A stretch of 64,000 nt of DNA, from assembly GCA_031549115.1 (NCBI GenBank), contig JAVBQJ010000049.1, forward strand, positions 66,454 through 130,453, read 5' to 3'. The position numbers were made by a program, and so were the translations under genes. Positions 35,417-43,836 of this stretch are shown piece after piece. Each line of letters starts with the position of its first letter. Within the stretch, counting starts at the first letter, position 1. The notes under the pieces are model-generated. The model was given only the letters and a program-made list of their open reading frames with translations, was not told where the DNA came from and searched no databases. The DNA is from JAVBQJ01 sp031549115 (GTDB taxonomy: Bacteria; Verrucomicrobiota; Lentisphaeria; Victivallales; Victivallaceae).

Positions 35417-36784
35417 ATGCCGCAAGAATTCGAACCCGTCATTCCCGTTGCATCTCTCGATCAGGCGCATCCGCCGGTGGTCTCCAGCGAAGACGACAGC
35501 TGGTGGCTGGTCGCGTCCAATCCGACATATCAGGTTACCATCCCGTCCACTTCCACCGATGTCGATATGGATATCGTCGATTACGACTGGGTCGGCCAGC
35601 AGGACTCGATCGATTTTCGCCAGATCCGGGTGGATATGGCCGGAGAATACACCTTTCAGTTGAACGGCCTCAGCAACAAAGCCGTATTGACCATTTATTC
35701 CAACGATACCAAAAAGATCCAGAAGGTCACCGGCAAGGCCGGCAAGAGTGTCAGCACCAAAGGGCTGTTTCTGCTCCCCGGCGTTTACTATATCTCCGTC
35801 GAAGCGCCGGGATGGAAGAAAAATCAAAATACCGGGTACAATGTCTCCGTCGCCGGCCAGGTTTTCAACCGCGGCAACAACCATGACGATGTGCCCTCCA
35901 ATCTCGCGCCGGAATATCGCGTCTCCATCGACGGCACCAATCCGGCTGTCGCGCAAACCCTCGTCGCCGACGAATGGGTCGGCTATGGCGATGCCGTCGA
36001 TTACCGGCAAGTGACCGTCACCACACCGGGCCAATACAGCTTCAACCTCGGCGGGTTGAACGGCAAAGCCAAGCTGACGCTGTATTCGTCCGCCATGAAG
36101 AAAATCAAGAGCGTCACCGCCTCCGCCGGCAAAACCGGCGTCATCAAGGATCGTTTCCTCTCGGCCGGAACCTACTATATTTCGGTCGAAGCTCCCGGCT
36201 GGAAAAAGGGCCAGTCGTCGGATTACAATGTCACTGTGACCGGTACGGCTTACAACCGCGGCGACAACTCCGACGATACCTTGACCACGGCCAAAGATCT
36301 CGACCTTTCCAGCGGCGTGCTCTCCGACTGGGTCGGCTTCGGCGACGCCATCGATTACCGGAAATTCACGCTGTCCGATACCCGGACTCTCAGTTTCGTA
36401 TTGAGCGGCAGCGCCAAAATGGCGAAGATGACCCTGTCCCGACTCGACGGCAACGGCAAATTGAAGACGGTCAAGAAAACCACCATCGCCGCCAACGGCC
36501 TGATTCAATGGAACAATCTCGAACTCGGCCCCGCCAATTATTATCTCGCGGTCGAGTCCGCCGATAAAGGCAAAGGCAAGAAGAACACCGATTACAGTTT
36601 GAACATCGCCGGTTACGAGTCTGCCGCGCCGCAAGTGGCCGCCCTGAGCCTCGACGCCGGTGCCGGCGGCATCGATCTCGGCAACTGGCAGCAGCTGCCC
36701 GAACTCGGCTGGGCTGCCTCCAGTCTGACCGAATCCGCCGTTGATGATTCCATCGCCCGTCAATGGGGCACTCTGATCGGTTGA
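35417..36784 (+). CDS. Triple-repeat beta-rich protein (PPC-like repeats), function unknown
   Basis: The 455-aa protein contains three repeats of about 125-130 residues, each with a D/EWVGxxDxxDxR motif (YDWVGQQDSIDFR, DEWVGYGDAVDYR, SDWVGFGDAIDYR), followed in the first two by YYISVEAPGWKK and N-S/V-G-x-x-F/Y-NRG. The pattern resembles pre-peptidase C-terminal (PPC) or calcium-binding beta domains of secreted proteins, yet there is no N-terminal signal peptide. AAAGGAGG lies 6 nt before the ATG, the best ribosome site in the window, and a strong promoter precedes it, so it is probably abundant. The frame is open from 35159, inside araC, but the ribosome site decides the start. Confidence 0.8.
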   Translation: MPQEFEPVIPVASLDQAHPPVVSSEDDSWWLVASNPTYQVTIPSTSTDVDMDIVDYDWVGQQDSIDFRQIRVDMAGEYTFQLNGLSNKAVLTIYSNDTKKIQKVTGKAGKSVSTKGLFLLPGVYYISVEAPGWKKNQNTGYNVSVAGQVFNRGNNHDDVPSNLAPEYRVSIDGTNPAVAQTLVADEWVGYGDAVDYRQVTVTTPGQYSFNLGGLNGKAKLTLYSSAMKKIKSVTASAGKTGVIKDRFLSAGTYYISVEAPGWKKGQSSDYNVTVTGTAYNRGDNSDDTLTTAKDLDLSSGVLSDWVGFGDAIDYRKFTLSDTRTLSFVLSGSAKMAKMTLSRLDGNGKLKTVKKTTIAANGLIQWNNLELGPANYYLAVESADKGKGKKNTDYSLNIAGYESAAPQVAALSLDAGAGGIDLGNWQQLPELGWAASSLTESAVDDSIARQWGTLIG

Positions 36785-37008
36785 TGGAGAGGAAGTCACA
36801 CGTTTAACGTCAACCGCTAACCTGTGAGCGCGCACGGGTCGGAGCGCCGCTTGAGCGCATCGGGGTTGGGAGGGACGGAGCCCTCACGTGAATCGGGGCG
36901 CAATGCGGCCCCGCGTGCACCGTCAAAATCACCACACCCGGAACCGCGCTGCCAGCAAATAGTGTGGGGGACGAGGAGTCCCCCACATTCCGGGAGTTCC
37001 ATTGACCG
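36785..37008. repeat. Non-coding gap with a 30-nt module and a hairpin, both recurring at 55.97-56.2 kb
   Basis: This 224-nt GC-rich gap has no credible gene. It holds a 30-nt module (36806-36835, containing CAACCGCT.ACCTGTGAG) that recurs in inverted orientation at 55974-56003 with 27 of 30 matches, and a 10-bp hairpin (36963-36987, TGTGGGGGAC/GTCCCCCACA around GAGGA) similar to one at 56175-56197. The hairpin begins about 21 nt past the stop of the minus-strand thioredoxin gene and may protect or terminate that transcript. Confidence 0.55.
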
Positions 37009-37524
37009 TTACTTGACTGCGGAGTCAATCAACGCTTTCAGGTGCGCGACATAGTTCGCCGCGCCGCCCTCTTTGTAACCGGTGATCAACGGCTTGTCCA
37101 CCGCCGCCATCATGGTTTTGCCGTCCGAATTCACCAGGATGATCGTCGGGAATCCCTTGACGTTATACGCCTTCAACAGTTTTTGGTTGGCCTTGGCTTC
37201 CGCCGCCGGCAGTTTTGTCTTGCGCGGGAAATCGATCTTCAACAGCACCAGGTTATCCTTGGCATAATCCAGGAATTCCGGCTGCGAGAAGACTTCCTTG
37301 TCCAATTTGATGCACCATCCGCACCAATCCGAACCGGTGAAGTCCATCAGGATCGGCAGCTTTTTCTCGGCCGCCTCTTTTTTCGCCGCGGCGAAATCGG
37401 TGAGCCACACGGCTTGCGCCGGCGCGGTTTCCGTCACCGCCGGCTGCGTTTCCGCGGCATGGAGCGTCATCGCCCCGAAGCACGCCAGTCCCAGGCACCA
37501 GACACAATTCATCCGTTTCAACAT
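37009..37524 (-). CDS. Secreted thioredoxin-fold protein
   Basis: The 171-aa protein has a signal peptide (MLKRMNCVWCLGLACFGAMTLHA) and a thioredoxin domain (about 35-168) with GSDWCGWCIKLDKEVF, where CGWC is the redox pair, and the cis-Pro segment NVKGFPTIILV. It probably reduces or isomerises disulfides in the periplasm; DsbE/DUF255-type proteins have the same look. AGGAGG lies 7 nt before the ATG at 37524. It stands alone, between the triple-repeat protein (convergent) and the GntR regulator (divergent). Confidence 0.88.
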   Translation of the reverse strand: MLKRMNCVWCLGLACFGAMTLHAAETQPAVTETAPAQAVWLTDFAAAKKEAAEKKLPILMDFTGSDWCGWCIKLDKEVFSQPEFLDYAKDNLVLLKIDFPRKTKLPAAEAKANQKLLKAYNVKGFPTIILVNSDGKTMMAAVDKPLITGYKEGGAANYVAHLKALIDSAVK

Positions 37525-37628
37525 GTTTCACCTCCTCTATAGGCTTTCGCTCCGGCTCCCTTCCGGAACAGCAGCAATATACCATCGCAAACGGGCAAAT
37601 GCAAATTTATTTTTCGGCACCAAAAATA

Positions 37629-37694
37629 AACACTTTAAAAAATGTCACTTTTATCAAATACACCTATTGTTTTTCTTTTTAAAAGTGCTATACT
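37629..37694 (+). promoter_or_regulatory. Promoter and putative operators of the cassette B GntR gene
   Basis: TTGTTT (37667-37672) and TATACT (37689-37694) with a 16-bp spacer. Around it are three copies of a half-site like [A/T/G]CACTTTW: ACACTTTA (37630-37637), TCACTTTT (37645-37652) and, inverted, AAAAGTGC (37681-37688) abutting the -10. The same layout precedes the pseudopilin gene at 38.97 kb. Confidence 0.7.
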
Positions 37695-37740
37695 TATAGG
37701 AAACACAGATTACAAACGTTTGCAACAGGAAAAAAACATC

Positions 37741-38826
37741 ATGGCCGGACGCAAATATCAGGAACTGCTTCGCCGCGACATCACGACCGGAACCCTCGGC
37801 GCCGACGGCGCGCTGCCGACGCTGCGTCAGCTCGCAGAGCGCTACCATTGCAGTTTGTCGACCATCCGCCAGGCGGCGGAGGCGCTGCGCAAAGAAGGGT
37901 TGATTTACAGCGTCTCCGGCAAGGGTACTTTCATCGGGACGCCACCGGTGCCGCCGGCGGCCAAACGCTTCCGGATGGTCGGCGTCATCACCTTGCGCTA
38001 TATGAATTACAGCGTCGTCGAGGACTTCAAGGATGAATGGCAGCAGCGCGGCTGGCTGATCTGCAATTACAATGCGATGAATGACTTGCAAGCCCCGGCC
38101 ATGGAGCGCGAATTTCTGTTGCAGGCGAGCTCCTGCAAGTTCGCCGGCGTGGTATTGACCGCGACGCCGTTGGAGCCGTTGAACACCGAGCTGTACCGGA
38201 AGCTGCAGCGCAACGGCATGAAGATCGCCCATACGGTTCCCTATTGCGACGACATGAGCAAAGACTGTTTTTTCTGCTGCGACTATCGCGCCGCCGGACG
38301 CCTCGGCGTCGCCACCGCGCTGCAGCAGCGATGCTCGCAGATCGCCATGCTGGTCAACAATGTCCCCGCACCGTTCATGTCGCAAACCCGCAGCGGCGTC
38401 GAGGAAATGACCTCCGGAATGCAGCTGCCGCCTCCGGTAACGCTGCGCTGCCCCAACTGGACCGCGGACTGGGAAGAGGATTCCGAGCACGTGCGCTGCA
38501 AGTTTCAGGAGCTGGAGCGGCTGTTGCCGGAATTGGAAGCGCTGCCGTCGCGCAGCGCGCTTTTGTGCTGCGGCACCGACATGGCCGGCAAACTGCGCCG
38601 GCTGCTTTCCGAAAAGGGCCTGATGCAGCGCAAAGACTTCTTTATCATGTCGTTGAACAACGGCGCCAGCAATCCGGCCGGCGAAGGCGGCATCTATTTC
38701 GACTTCGCGGCCGCGACCCGCGCCGCCCTCGAATACGTCTGCGACGACACCGTCGATTCCCATAGCCTGGTGCAGCGCAACTTCGCCCCCGAAGTCCGTG
38801 ACATCATCCCGCCGCCATCCATATAG
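37741..38826 (+). CDS. GntR-type transcriptional regulator of cassette B
   Basis: The 361-aa protein has an N-terminal winged helix (residues about 5-65: LPTLRQLAERYHCSLSTIRQAAEALRKEG, GKGTF) and a LacI-type sensor domain of about 280 residues. The start is ATG 37741; the frame is open from 37642 but that part contains the promoter. It is first in line before a pseudopilin, a GH42-like gene, a URO-D-fold gene and an alpha-mannosidase gene on the same strand. Its own promoter and the promoter of the following operon share an arrangement of repeated half-sites, which suggests that it represses both. Confidence 0.87.
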   Translation: MAGRKYQELLRRDITTGTLGADGALPTLRQLAERYHCSLSTIRQAAEALRKEGLIYSVSGKGTFIGTPPVPPAAKRFRMVGVITLRYMNYSVVEDFKDEWQQRGWLICNYNAMNDLQAPAMEREFLLQASSCKFAGVVLTATPLEPLNTELYRKLQRNGMKIAHTVPYCDDMSKDCFFCCDYRAAGRLGVATALQQRCSQIAMLVNNVPAPFMSQTRSGVEEMTSGMQLPPPVTLRCPNWTADWEEDSEHVRCKFQELERLLPELEALPSRSALLCCGTDMAGKLRRLLSEKGLMQRKDFFIMSLNNGASNPAGEGGIYFDFAAATRAALEYVCDDTVDSHSLVQRNFAPEVRDIIPPPSI

Positions 38827-38841
38827 ACACTATCAAAAAAG

Positions 38842-38912
38842 CTACACTTTATAAAAAAATGTCATTTTTCATTAAATCGCCTATTGACTTTTTCATAAAA
38901 GTGCCCTATAAT
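38842..38912 (+). promoter_or_regulatory. Promoter and putative operators of the cassette B structural operon
   Basis: TTGACT (38884-38889) and TATAAT (38907-38912) with a 17-bp spacer, a near-consensus promoter. It shares with the GntR promoter ACACTTTA, AAAAAATGTCAYTTTT, CCTATTG (overlapping the -35) and inverted AAAAGTGC (38897-38904). The shared block spans about 65 nt. Confidence 0.75.
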
Positions 38913-38965
38913 AAGCATATCGAACCATCGATGTCGAAAACCAACCAATGGGAGATTATGGGAAA

Positions 38966-39694
38966 ATGATTCGAAAACACTTCACACTGATTGAACTCCT
39001 GGTCGTGATCGCCATTATTGCCATCCTCGCCAGCATGCTTTTGCCTGCGTTGAGCAAAGCCCGCGCCGCGGCACAATCGATCAAATGCGTCAGCAATCTG
39101 AAACAGATCGGCCTGACCCAATTCCTGTACACCGGTGACAACGACAGTTACTTCATCTGCGCCGGCGAATCGAGCGACAAAATATATGCTCCGTGGGGTT
39201 ATACTTTCGTACACAGCTACAGTGTGGCGCCGGCGTTGCTGAAGTGCCCGTCGAGCGGCTATCTGACCCACAATGAAACCAACGGCGCCAACGATTGCGT
39301 CGCCAAGCCGGATGAACTACGTCCGTACGACCTGCTCGCCTACGGCTACAACAGCTGGTATATCGGCAGTATTTACGGCGAAGCCGCTAAAACCGGAAAA
39401 CCTTTCGTCGAGGAAGAGATGAGCCAAAATCAGAAGGTCGAAAAGGTCGTCAATCCGTCCAATAAGGTGATGTTTGCCGACTCCCGGCTGGACGCGGTCA
39501 ATCCGTACGGCTACCACAAGATCGGCCCGACCGGCGGCAGCGCCATTTTCGACGACTTCCGTCACAACTACGGCGCCAACGTCTGCTGGGTCGACGGCCA
39601 TGTCAGCCACCAGCGCGAACCCAGCGCCAATCTGCGTGACGGCGGCGACTACGAGCACAGTTTCTGGAAGTGGATGAGCAGCTGGGGAGAATAA
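38966..39694 (+). CDS. Pseudopilin-like protein with H-x9-DG tail
   Basis: The 242-aa protein opens MIRKHFTLIELLVVIAIIA and continues ALSKARAAAQSIKCVSNLKQIGL. The leader, Phe +1 and Glu +5 are standard for prepilin peptidase substrates. Near the C terminus HNYGANVCWVDGHVSH fits the H-x9-DG processing-associated motif. It is the first gene of the cassette B operon, 5 nt before the secreted GH42-like gene. GGGAG lies upstream; an in-frame ATG at 38948 would add six residues. No pilus or secretion machinery genes are near. Confidence 0.88.
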   Translation: MIRKHFTLIELLVVIAIIAILASMLLPALSKARAAAQSIKCVSNLKQIGLTQFLYTGDNDSYFICAGESSDKIYAPWGYTFVHSYSVAPALLKCPSSGYLTHNETNGANDCVAKPDELRPYDLLAYGYNSWYIGSIYGEAAKTGKPFVEEEMSQNQKVEKVVNPSNKVMFADSRLDAVNPYGYHKIGPTGGSAIFDDFRHNYGANVCWVDGHVSHQREPSANLRDGGDYEHSFWKWMSSWGE

Positions 39695-39699
39695 TCGCA

Positions 39700-42624
39700 A
39701 TGCCGCGTCATATCATACAGGGACTGGGCATGCTGGCAATGGGAATGACATTCGCGGCCGGAGCGGGGGAGCTGCTGATCAACGGCGACTTCGCCATCCA
39801 GAGTTGGACCGAAGGGGCAGCGCCGTTCGGCTGGAGCGCCCCGGCGTACAATCACCGGATCCTTGCCGCCGACGGCGATAAGCTCGGCTTGCAGCTGGTG
39901 TATCCCGCCAGCACCCAGCCCGCGGTCTATCAGGCGTTCGCGCTGCCGGAGGGAACGGAGGAATTCACCGTCCGCGCCCGCTACCGGTGCCTGGCTCCCG
40001 ACGCCAAAGCCTTCGTACGCATTCGGGAACATCGCAACGCCGACGATGGACATGCCCGCTTTTTCAACGGTAACGCCTGGGGCCGTACCGCCGCGCCGGT
40101 GCGCCGGACCGACAATCCGGCGAACTTCGAGCAGCGTTATCTCCAGGGCGACGCCTCCGGCATCACCGCCGATTATTCCGCCGCCGGCAATGCGCGGGAA
40201 TGGAGCGAACTCAAATTCACCGTTCCGCGCCTCGCCGATGCCGCCGGTTACCGGATCGAACTCGGCGCCACCGGCGCCAATGGCGACCAAGTTGCGGCTC
40301 CGAGCGTCGAATGGGACGATGTGTCGGTCACGGTCGATGTGCCGATGCGTCCGTTGATGACGGCGGATTTCCGCCTCAAGGGGCCGGGAATCGACGCCGA
40401 CCGGATTCTCGCCGAACCGCCGCCGTTCGACGCGAAAATCGCCGATGTCAACGGCGTCGCCGGATTGGTCCTGAACGGCAAACCGCTGAATTCGCTCGGC
40501 TGGGACTGCATCATCAACCGCAATGTCGGCGACCAGGAGATGTTCGACATCCTGAACACCACCGGCTTCACGCTGGCGCGCTTCGTCTTCGCGTTGGGCG
40601 AGAGCTTCTATCACGGCTGCCCCTACGAACCCACCTGGACCGGTCCCGATCAATACGACTGGAGCTATCTGGATACGGAATTGGCCCGCATCCGCAACGC
40701 CAATCCGGAAATCAAGATCATGCTGAAGCTCGCGCTCGACGGCACCGACTGGTGGTGTGAAATGTACCCCGAAGCGACGACGGAGCTGGCGAAAACGGTT
40801 CTGGGCAAGCCCTACGGCCCTACCGGCCGGGTCCCGGATTATCTGTCGCCGGAGTGGCGGCGCGATTCACGCGAATTGGTGCGGCAGATGATCGCCCATA
40901 TCGCCTCGGGGCCGTTTGCGGATATGGTGATCGGCTATTGCCTCTTCAACGGCATGTCGCTGGACTGCAACTGGGAACCGGACATCACCGGCAAATACGG
41001 CGTACAGGAATTCCGCAACTTCCTGCGGCGGCGCTATGCCGGCGACGCGGCGCTGCAACAGGCGTGGAACGATGCCACGGTGACGCTGGCGACCGCCGTG
41101 CCGGATGTGACCTTCACCAAAGCGATGAGCCGCTATCCGTTGGTTTTCGCTCCGGCGGAACACCGGAGAGTCGCCGACTCGGAGGATTTCCGCTCCTGGT
41201 GCGACGCCAAATTCATCGGCGATCTCGCGCATGACGTCAAAGAAGCGACTCATCGCCGCGCGGTTTTCGGCGCCCGGACCGGCAATCTGTTGTTCGGCGG
41301 CTGGAACGGCGAAAGCCACGGCTACGGACCGGCGTTCAACCTCGGCAGCGACCGGCAGGAGTACATGGACAATCCGGACTTCGACTTCGTCGATCACTGG
41401 GCCAGCTATCCGGGCCGCTGGCTCGGCGATTACGGCAGCTACGCGCCGGTGATGCCGAACGTCGGCTTGAGCAAGCGCAACAAGATGTATATCCTGCAGA
41501 ACGACGTCCGCACCCATGCCAACAGCGATCCGGCTTATGCCCAGGTGAGTACGCTGGCCGAGTGCCTGGATCAGCAAAAGAGCGTCTTCGCTGCCGCCCT
41601 GACCATGGGCATGTATCCGTACTTGTGGCAGATGAGCTATCACTTCAACGATTCCGGGCTGATGCCGATGTGGCTGAAGCAGCGCGAGGTATTCGAAACC
41701 TCGCAGTACCTGCCGCGTGAAAGCAACGCCGAAATCGCCTTCGTCGTCGACGGCGACCTCGGCCGCTACCTCGGGCGCGACTTCGAGGTCACCGGACCGA
41801 CGCGCGGCTTTTACCTGATCGACTACGGCCGTTACTTCTGGGCCCGCGGCGGCGCCAATTACGACATGATCTATCTGGACCAGGTCAAGGATTCGAAGTA
41901 CAAGGTCTATGTGTTCTATCTGACCTTGCACTTCGACGACGCGACGATCCGGGAGATTCACGAGGCGCTGCGCGCCAACGGCGCCACCGGGATTTTCGTC
42001 TGGAACGCCGGGATCATCGACGGCAACGACCGCTTCTCGCTCGCCAATATGGAGAAGGCGCTCGGAATGAGCCTGTCCATTTCCGCGACCGACCTGTCAT
42101 GGCAGATGCAGCCCACCAAAGCGCTGCAGGCGCTGGGCTTCCCCGCCTCCGACCGGCTCGGCGTATTGACGCAGCGCGAAAGCTGCGAGCCCGCCGATGC
42201 CGAAAGCCATACCTATCCGCCGTCGGTGTACGTCACCGATCCCGCGGTGACGAAGCTCGGGCTGTCGCAGGATACCGGCGTGGTGACGCTGGCCGAAAAG
42301 GATTTCGGCGATTACCGGATCATCTATTCGATGTCGCCGGTGGTGCACCCGACGGTGCTGCGCCATGCGCTGCGGTCGGCGGGCGGCTTCGAATATCTGC
42401 CGAGCGACGACATCCTGTATCTGGACGCGTCGTTCGCCGGCGTGCATACCCGTTCCGCCACCAGGCAGATCGAGTTGAACTTCCCGGAGGCGACCGCGCT
42501 GTACGAAATATTCCGTGACGAGGAGCTGCCGAAGTCGGCACATTTTGAAATTCCGGTCGAACCGAAATCCACCTATCTGTGGTTCCGGGGCAGCCGGGCG
42601 GATTGGGAAAAAATCAGACGATGA
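39700..42624 (+). CDS. Secreted GH42-like multidomain glycosidase
   Basis: The 974-aa protein has a signal peptide (MPRHIIQGLGMLAMGMTFAAGA), a carbohydrate-binding-like beta-sandwich (about 25-215), a TIM barrel (about 250-650) and C-terminal domains. Barrel segments include GWDCIINRNVGDQEMFDILNTTG, LALDGTDWWCEMYP, GYCLFNGMSLDCNWEPD and FDFVDHWASYPGRWLGDYG, as in beta-galactosidase-related GH42 proteins, and the region after residue 650 resembles a trimerisation/GATase-like domain. Substrate is unknown; the linked alpha-mannosidase suggests a mannose-containing glycan. GGGGAG precedes the ATG. The stop overlaps the URO-D-fold gene by 4 nt (ATGA). Confidence 0.72.
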   Translation: MPRHIIQGLGMLAMGMTFAAGAGELLINGDFAIQSWTEGAAPFGWSAPAYNHRILAADGDKLGLQLVYPASTQPAVYQAFALPEGTEEFTVRARYRCLAPDAKAFVRIREHRNADDGHARFFNGNAWGRTAAPVRRTDNPANFEQRYLQGDASGITADYSAAGNAREWSELKFTVPRLADAAGYRIELGATGANGDQVAAPSVEWDDVSVTVDVPMRPLMTADFRLKGPGIDADRILAEPPPFDAKIADVNGVAGLVLNGKPLNSLGWDCIINRNVGDQEMFDILNTTGFTLARFVFALGESFYHGCPYEPTWTGPDQYDWSYLDTELARIRNANPEIKIMLKLALDGTDWWCEMYPEATTELAKTVLGKPYGPTGRVPDYLSPEWRRDSRELVRQMIAHIASGPFADMVIGYCLFNGMSLDCNWEPDITGKYGVQEFRNFLRRRYAGDAALQQAWNDATVTLATAVPDVTFTKAMSRYPLVFAPAEHRRVADSEDFRSWCDAKFIGDLAHDVKEATHRRAVFGARTGNLLFGGWNGESHGYGPAFNLGSDRQEYMDNPDFDFVDHWASYPGRWLGDYGSYAPVMPNVGLSKRNKMYILQNDVRTHANSDPAYAQVSTLAECLDQQKSVFAAALTMGMYPYLWQMSYHFNDSGLMPMWLKQREVFETSQYLPRESNAEIAFVVDGDLGRYLGRDFEVTGPTRGFYLIDYGRYFWARGGANYDMIYLDQVKDSKYKVYVFYLTLHFDDATIREIHEALRANGATGIFVWNAGIIDGNDRFSLANMEKALGMSLSISATDLSWQMQPTKALQALGFPASDRLGVLTQRESCEPADAESHTYPPSVYVTDPAVTKLGLSQDTGVVTLAEKDFGDYRIIYSMSPVVHPTVLRHALRSAGGFEYLPSDDILYLDASFAGVHTRSATRQIELNFPEATALYEIFRDEELPKSAHFEIPVEPKSTYLWFRGSRADWEKIRR

Positions 42625-43832
42625 CGAAAACAATGACCTCGCGAGAGCGAGTGGTTGCCGCGTTGAATTTTCAAACGACCGACCGGTTGCCGCGCGACCT
42701 CGACGGCATGGGCTCCAGCTCCATCAGCGCCTTTGCCTATCCGGCGCTGGTACGGGCGCTCGGCTTGCCGCCGCGCCGCCCCAAAATATTCGATACCAGC
42801 CAGATGTTGGCGCTGGTCGACCGCGACGTGCTGGACGCGCTCGGCTGCGACTGTGTCACCGTTCAGGGGGAGTTCTGCAGTAATGCTTTCGAAGAGAGCG
42901 AATTGTGGCACGATTACGACTTCAACGGCCGCCTCCCGGCGCGGGTGATGTACCCGGAATCTTTCCATACCCAGCCGGACGACGGCATCCGTCAATTCGT
43001 CTGGGGCGAATGGCAGACCATGACACCGGACGGGCACGTGTTCAGCCTGGAGCACGGTGGGCAGGAGGTGGACTGGTTCGGAGAACCGCGCCGCCCCGAT
43101 CCGGGCTCGATTCCAACCGGCGGCTTCCGGGCCTCCCAGTTGGAGCGCATGGAGTATCTGTGTTTCCGGGCCCGGCGCGAATCCGGCGATCGGGCAGTGG
43201 TATTTTCCGGCCTCAACACCGGCATGGGCTTCTGGGGCGGAATGGCCAATTTTTCGATCCTGGCGTTGCAGGAACCCGAACTGATTCACACCTATCATGA
43301 AGCGTTGCTGGAGCAAGCGCTGATCAAGGTCGAACAATTGCTGCCGCGCATCCGCGATTCCGTCGATGTGCTCCATGTCGCCAGCGACGATCAGGGTACC
43401 CAGCAGTCGACGATTCTGCCGCCGGAGGTGTACCGGGAGTTGTTCACGCCGTACTACCGGCGCTTCAACGCCGCAATTCACCGGCTGGCGCCGGAAGTCA
43501 AAACCTTCTACCACAGTTGCGGCGCAATTTATCCACTGCTGGGCGCGATTGCCGACGGCGGCTTCGACGTACTGAATCCGGTGCAGTGGACCGCCGGAAC
43601 GGCCGACGCGGCGGCGTGGCGCGAAGCCACCCGGGGCAAGGTTGCGCTGTGGGGGGGCGGCGTGGATACCCAGCACGTGATGCCTTCCGGCAGCGTCGCC
43701 GACGTGGCCGGGCAAGCCCGGAGCACGGCGGCGGTACTATCGCAGGGGTCTGGATATGTCTTCTGTGCCATTCATAATCTTCTGGCCGAAACCGCGCCGG
43801 AAAAAATCATTGCCATGTACGAGAGTGTGTGA
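42621..43832 (+). CDS. Uroporphyrinogen-decarboxylase-fold protein 1
   Basis: The 403-aa protein has the URO-D/MtaA fold: MTSRERVVAALNFQTTDRLPRD at the N terminus, LEQALIKVEQLLPRI, VASDDQGTQQSTILPPEVYRELFTPYYRR and FYHSCGAIYPLLGAI, where His and Cys could be zinc ligands as in methylcobamide:CoM methyltransferases. It is not a heme enzyme by context: it lies in a glycan operon between the GH42-like and alpha-mannosidase genes, translationally coupled to the former. The family contains many uncharacterised members in glycan-degrading anaerobes. Function unknown; methyl-group or corrinoid chemistry on a sugar substituent is conceivable. Confidence 0.8.
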   Translation: MTKTMTSRERVVAALNFQTTDRLPRDLDGMGSSSISAFAYPALVRALGLPPRRPKIFDTSQMLALVDRDVLDALGCDCVTVQGEFCSNAFEESELWHDYDFNGRLPARVMYPESFHTQPDDGIRQFVWGEWQTMTPDGHVFSLEHGGQEVDWFGEPRRPDPGSIPTGGFRASQLERMEYLCFRARRESGDRAVVFSGLNTGMGFWGGMANFSILALQEPELIHTYHEALLEQALIKVEQLLPRIRDSVDVLHVASDDQGTQQSTILPPEVYRELFTPYYRRFNAAIHRLAPEVKTFYHSCGAIYPLLGAIADGGFDVLNPVQWTAGTADAAAWREATRGKVALWGGGVDTQHVMPSGSVADVAGQARSTAAVLSQGSGYVFCAIHNLLAETAPEKIIAMYESV

Positions 43833-43836
43833 ATTC

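Noticed and set aside
35417..36784. CRISPR-like or tandem DNA repeat in the triple-repeat gene
   Set aside because: The repeats are protein-level, about 125-130 residues, with diverged DNA; there are no short regular repeats with spacers.
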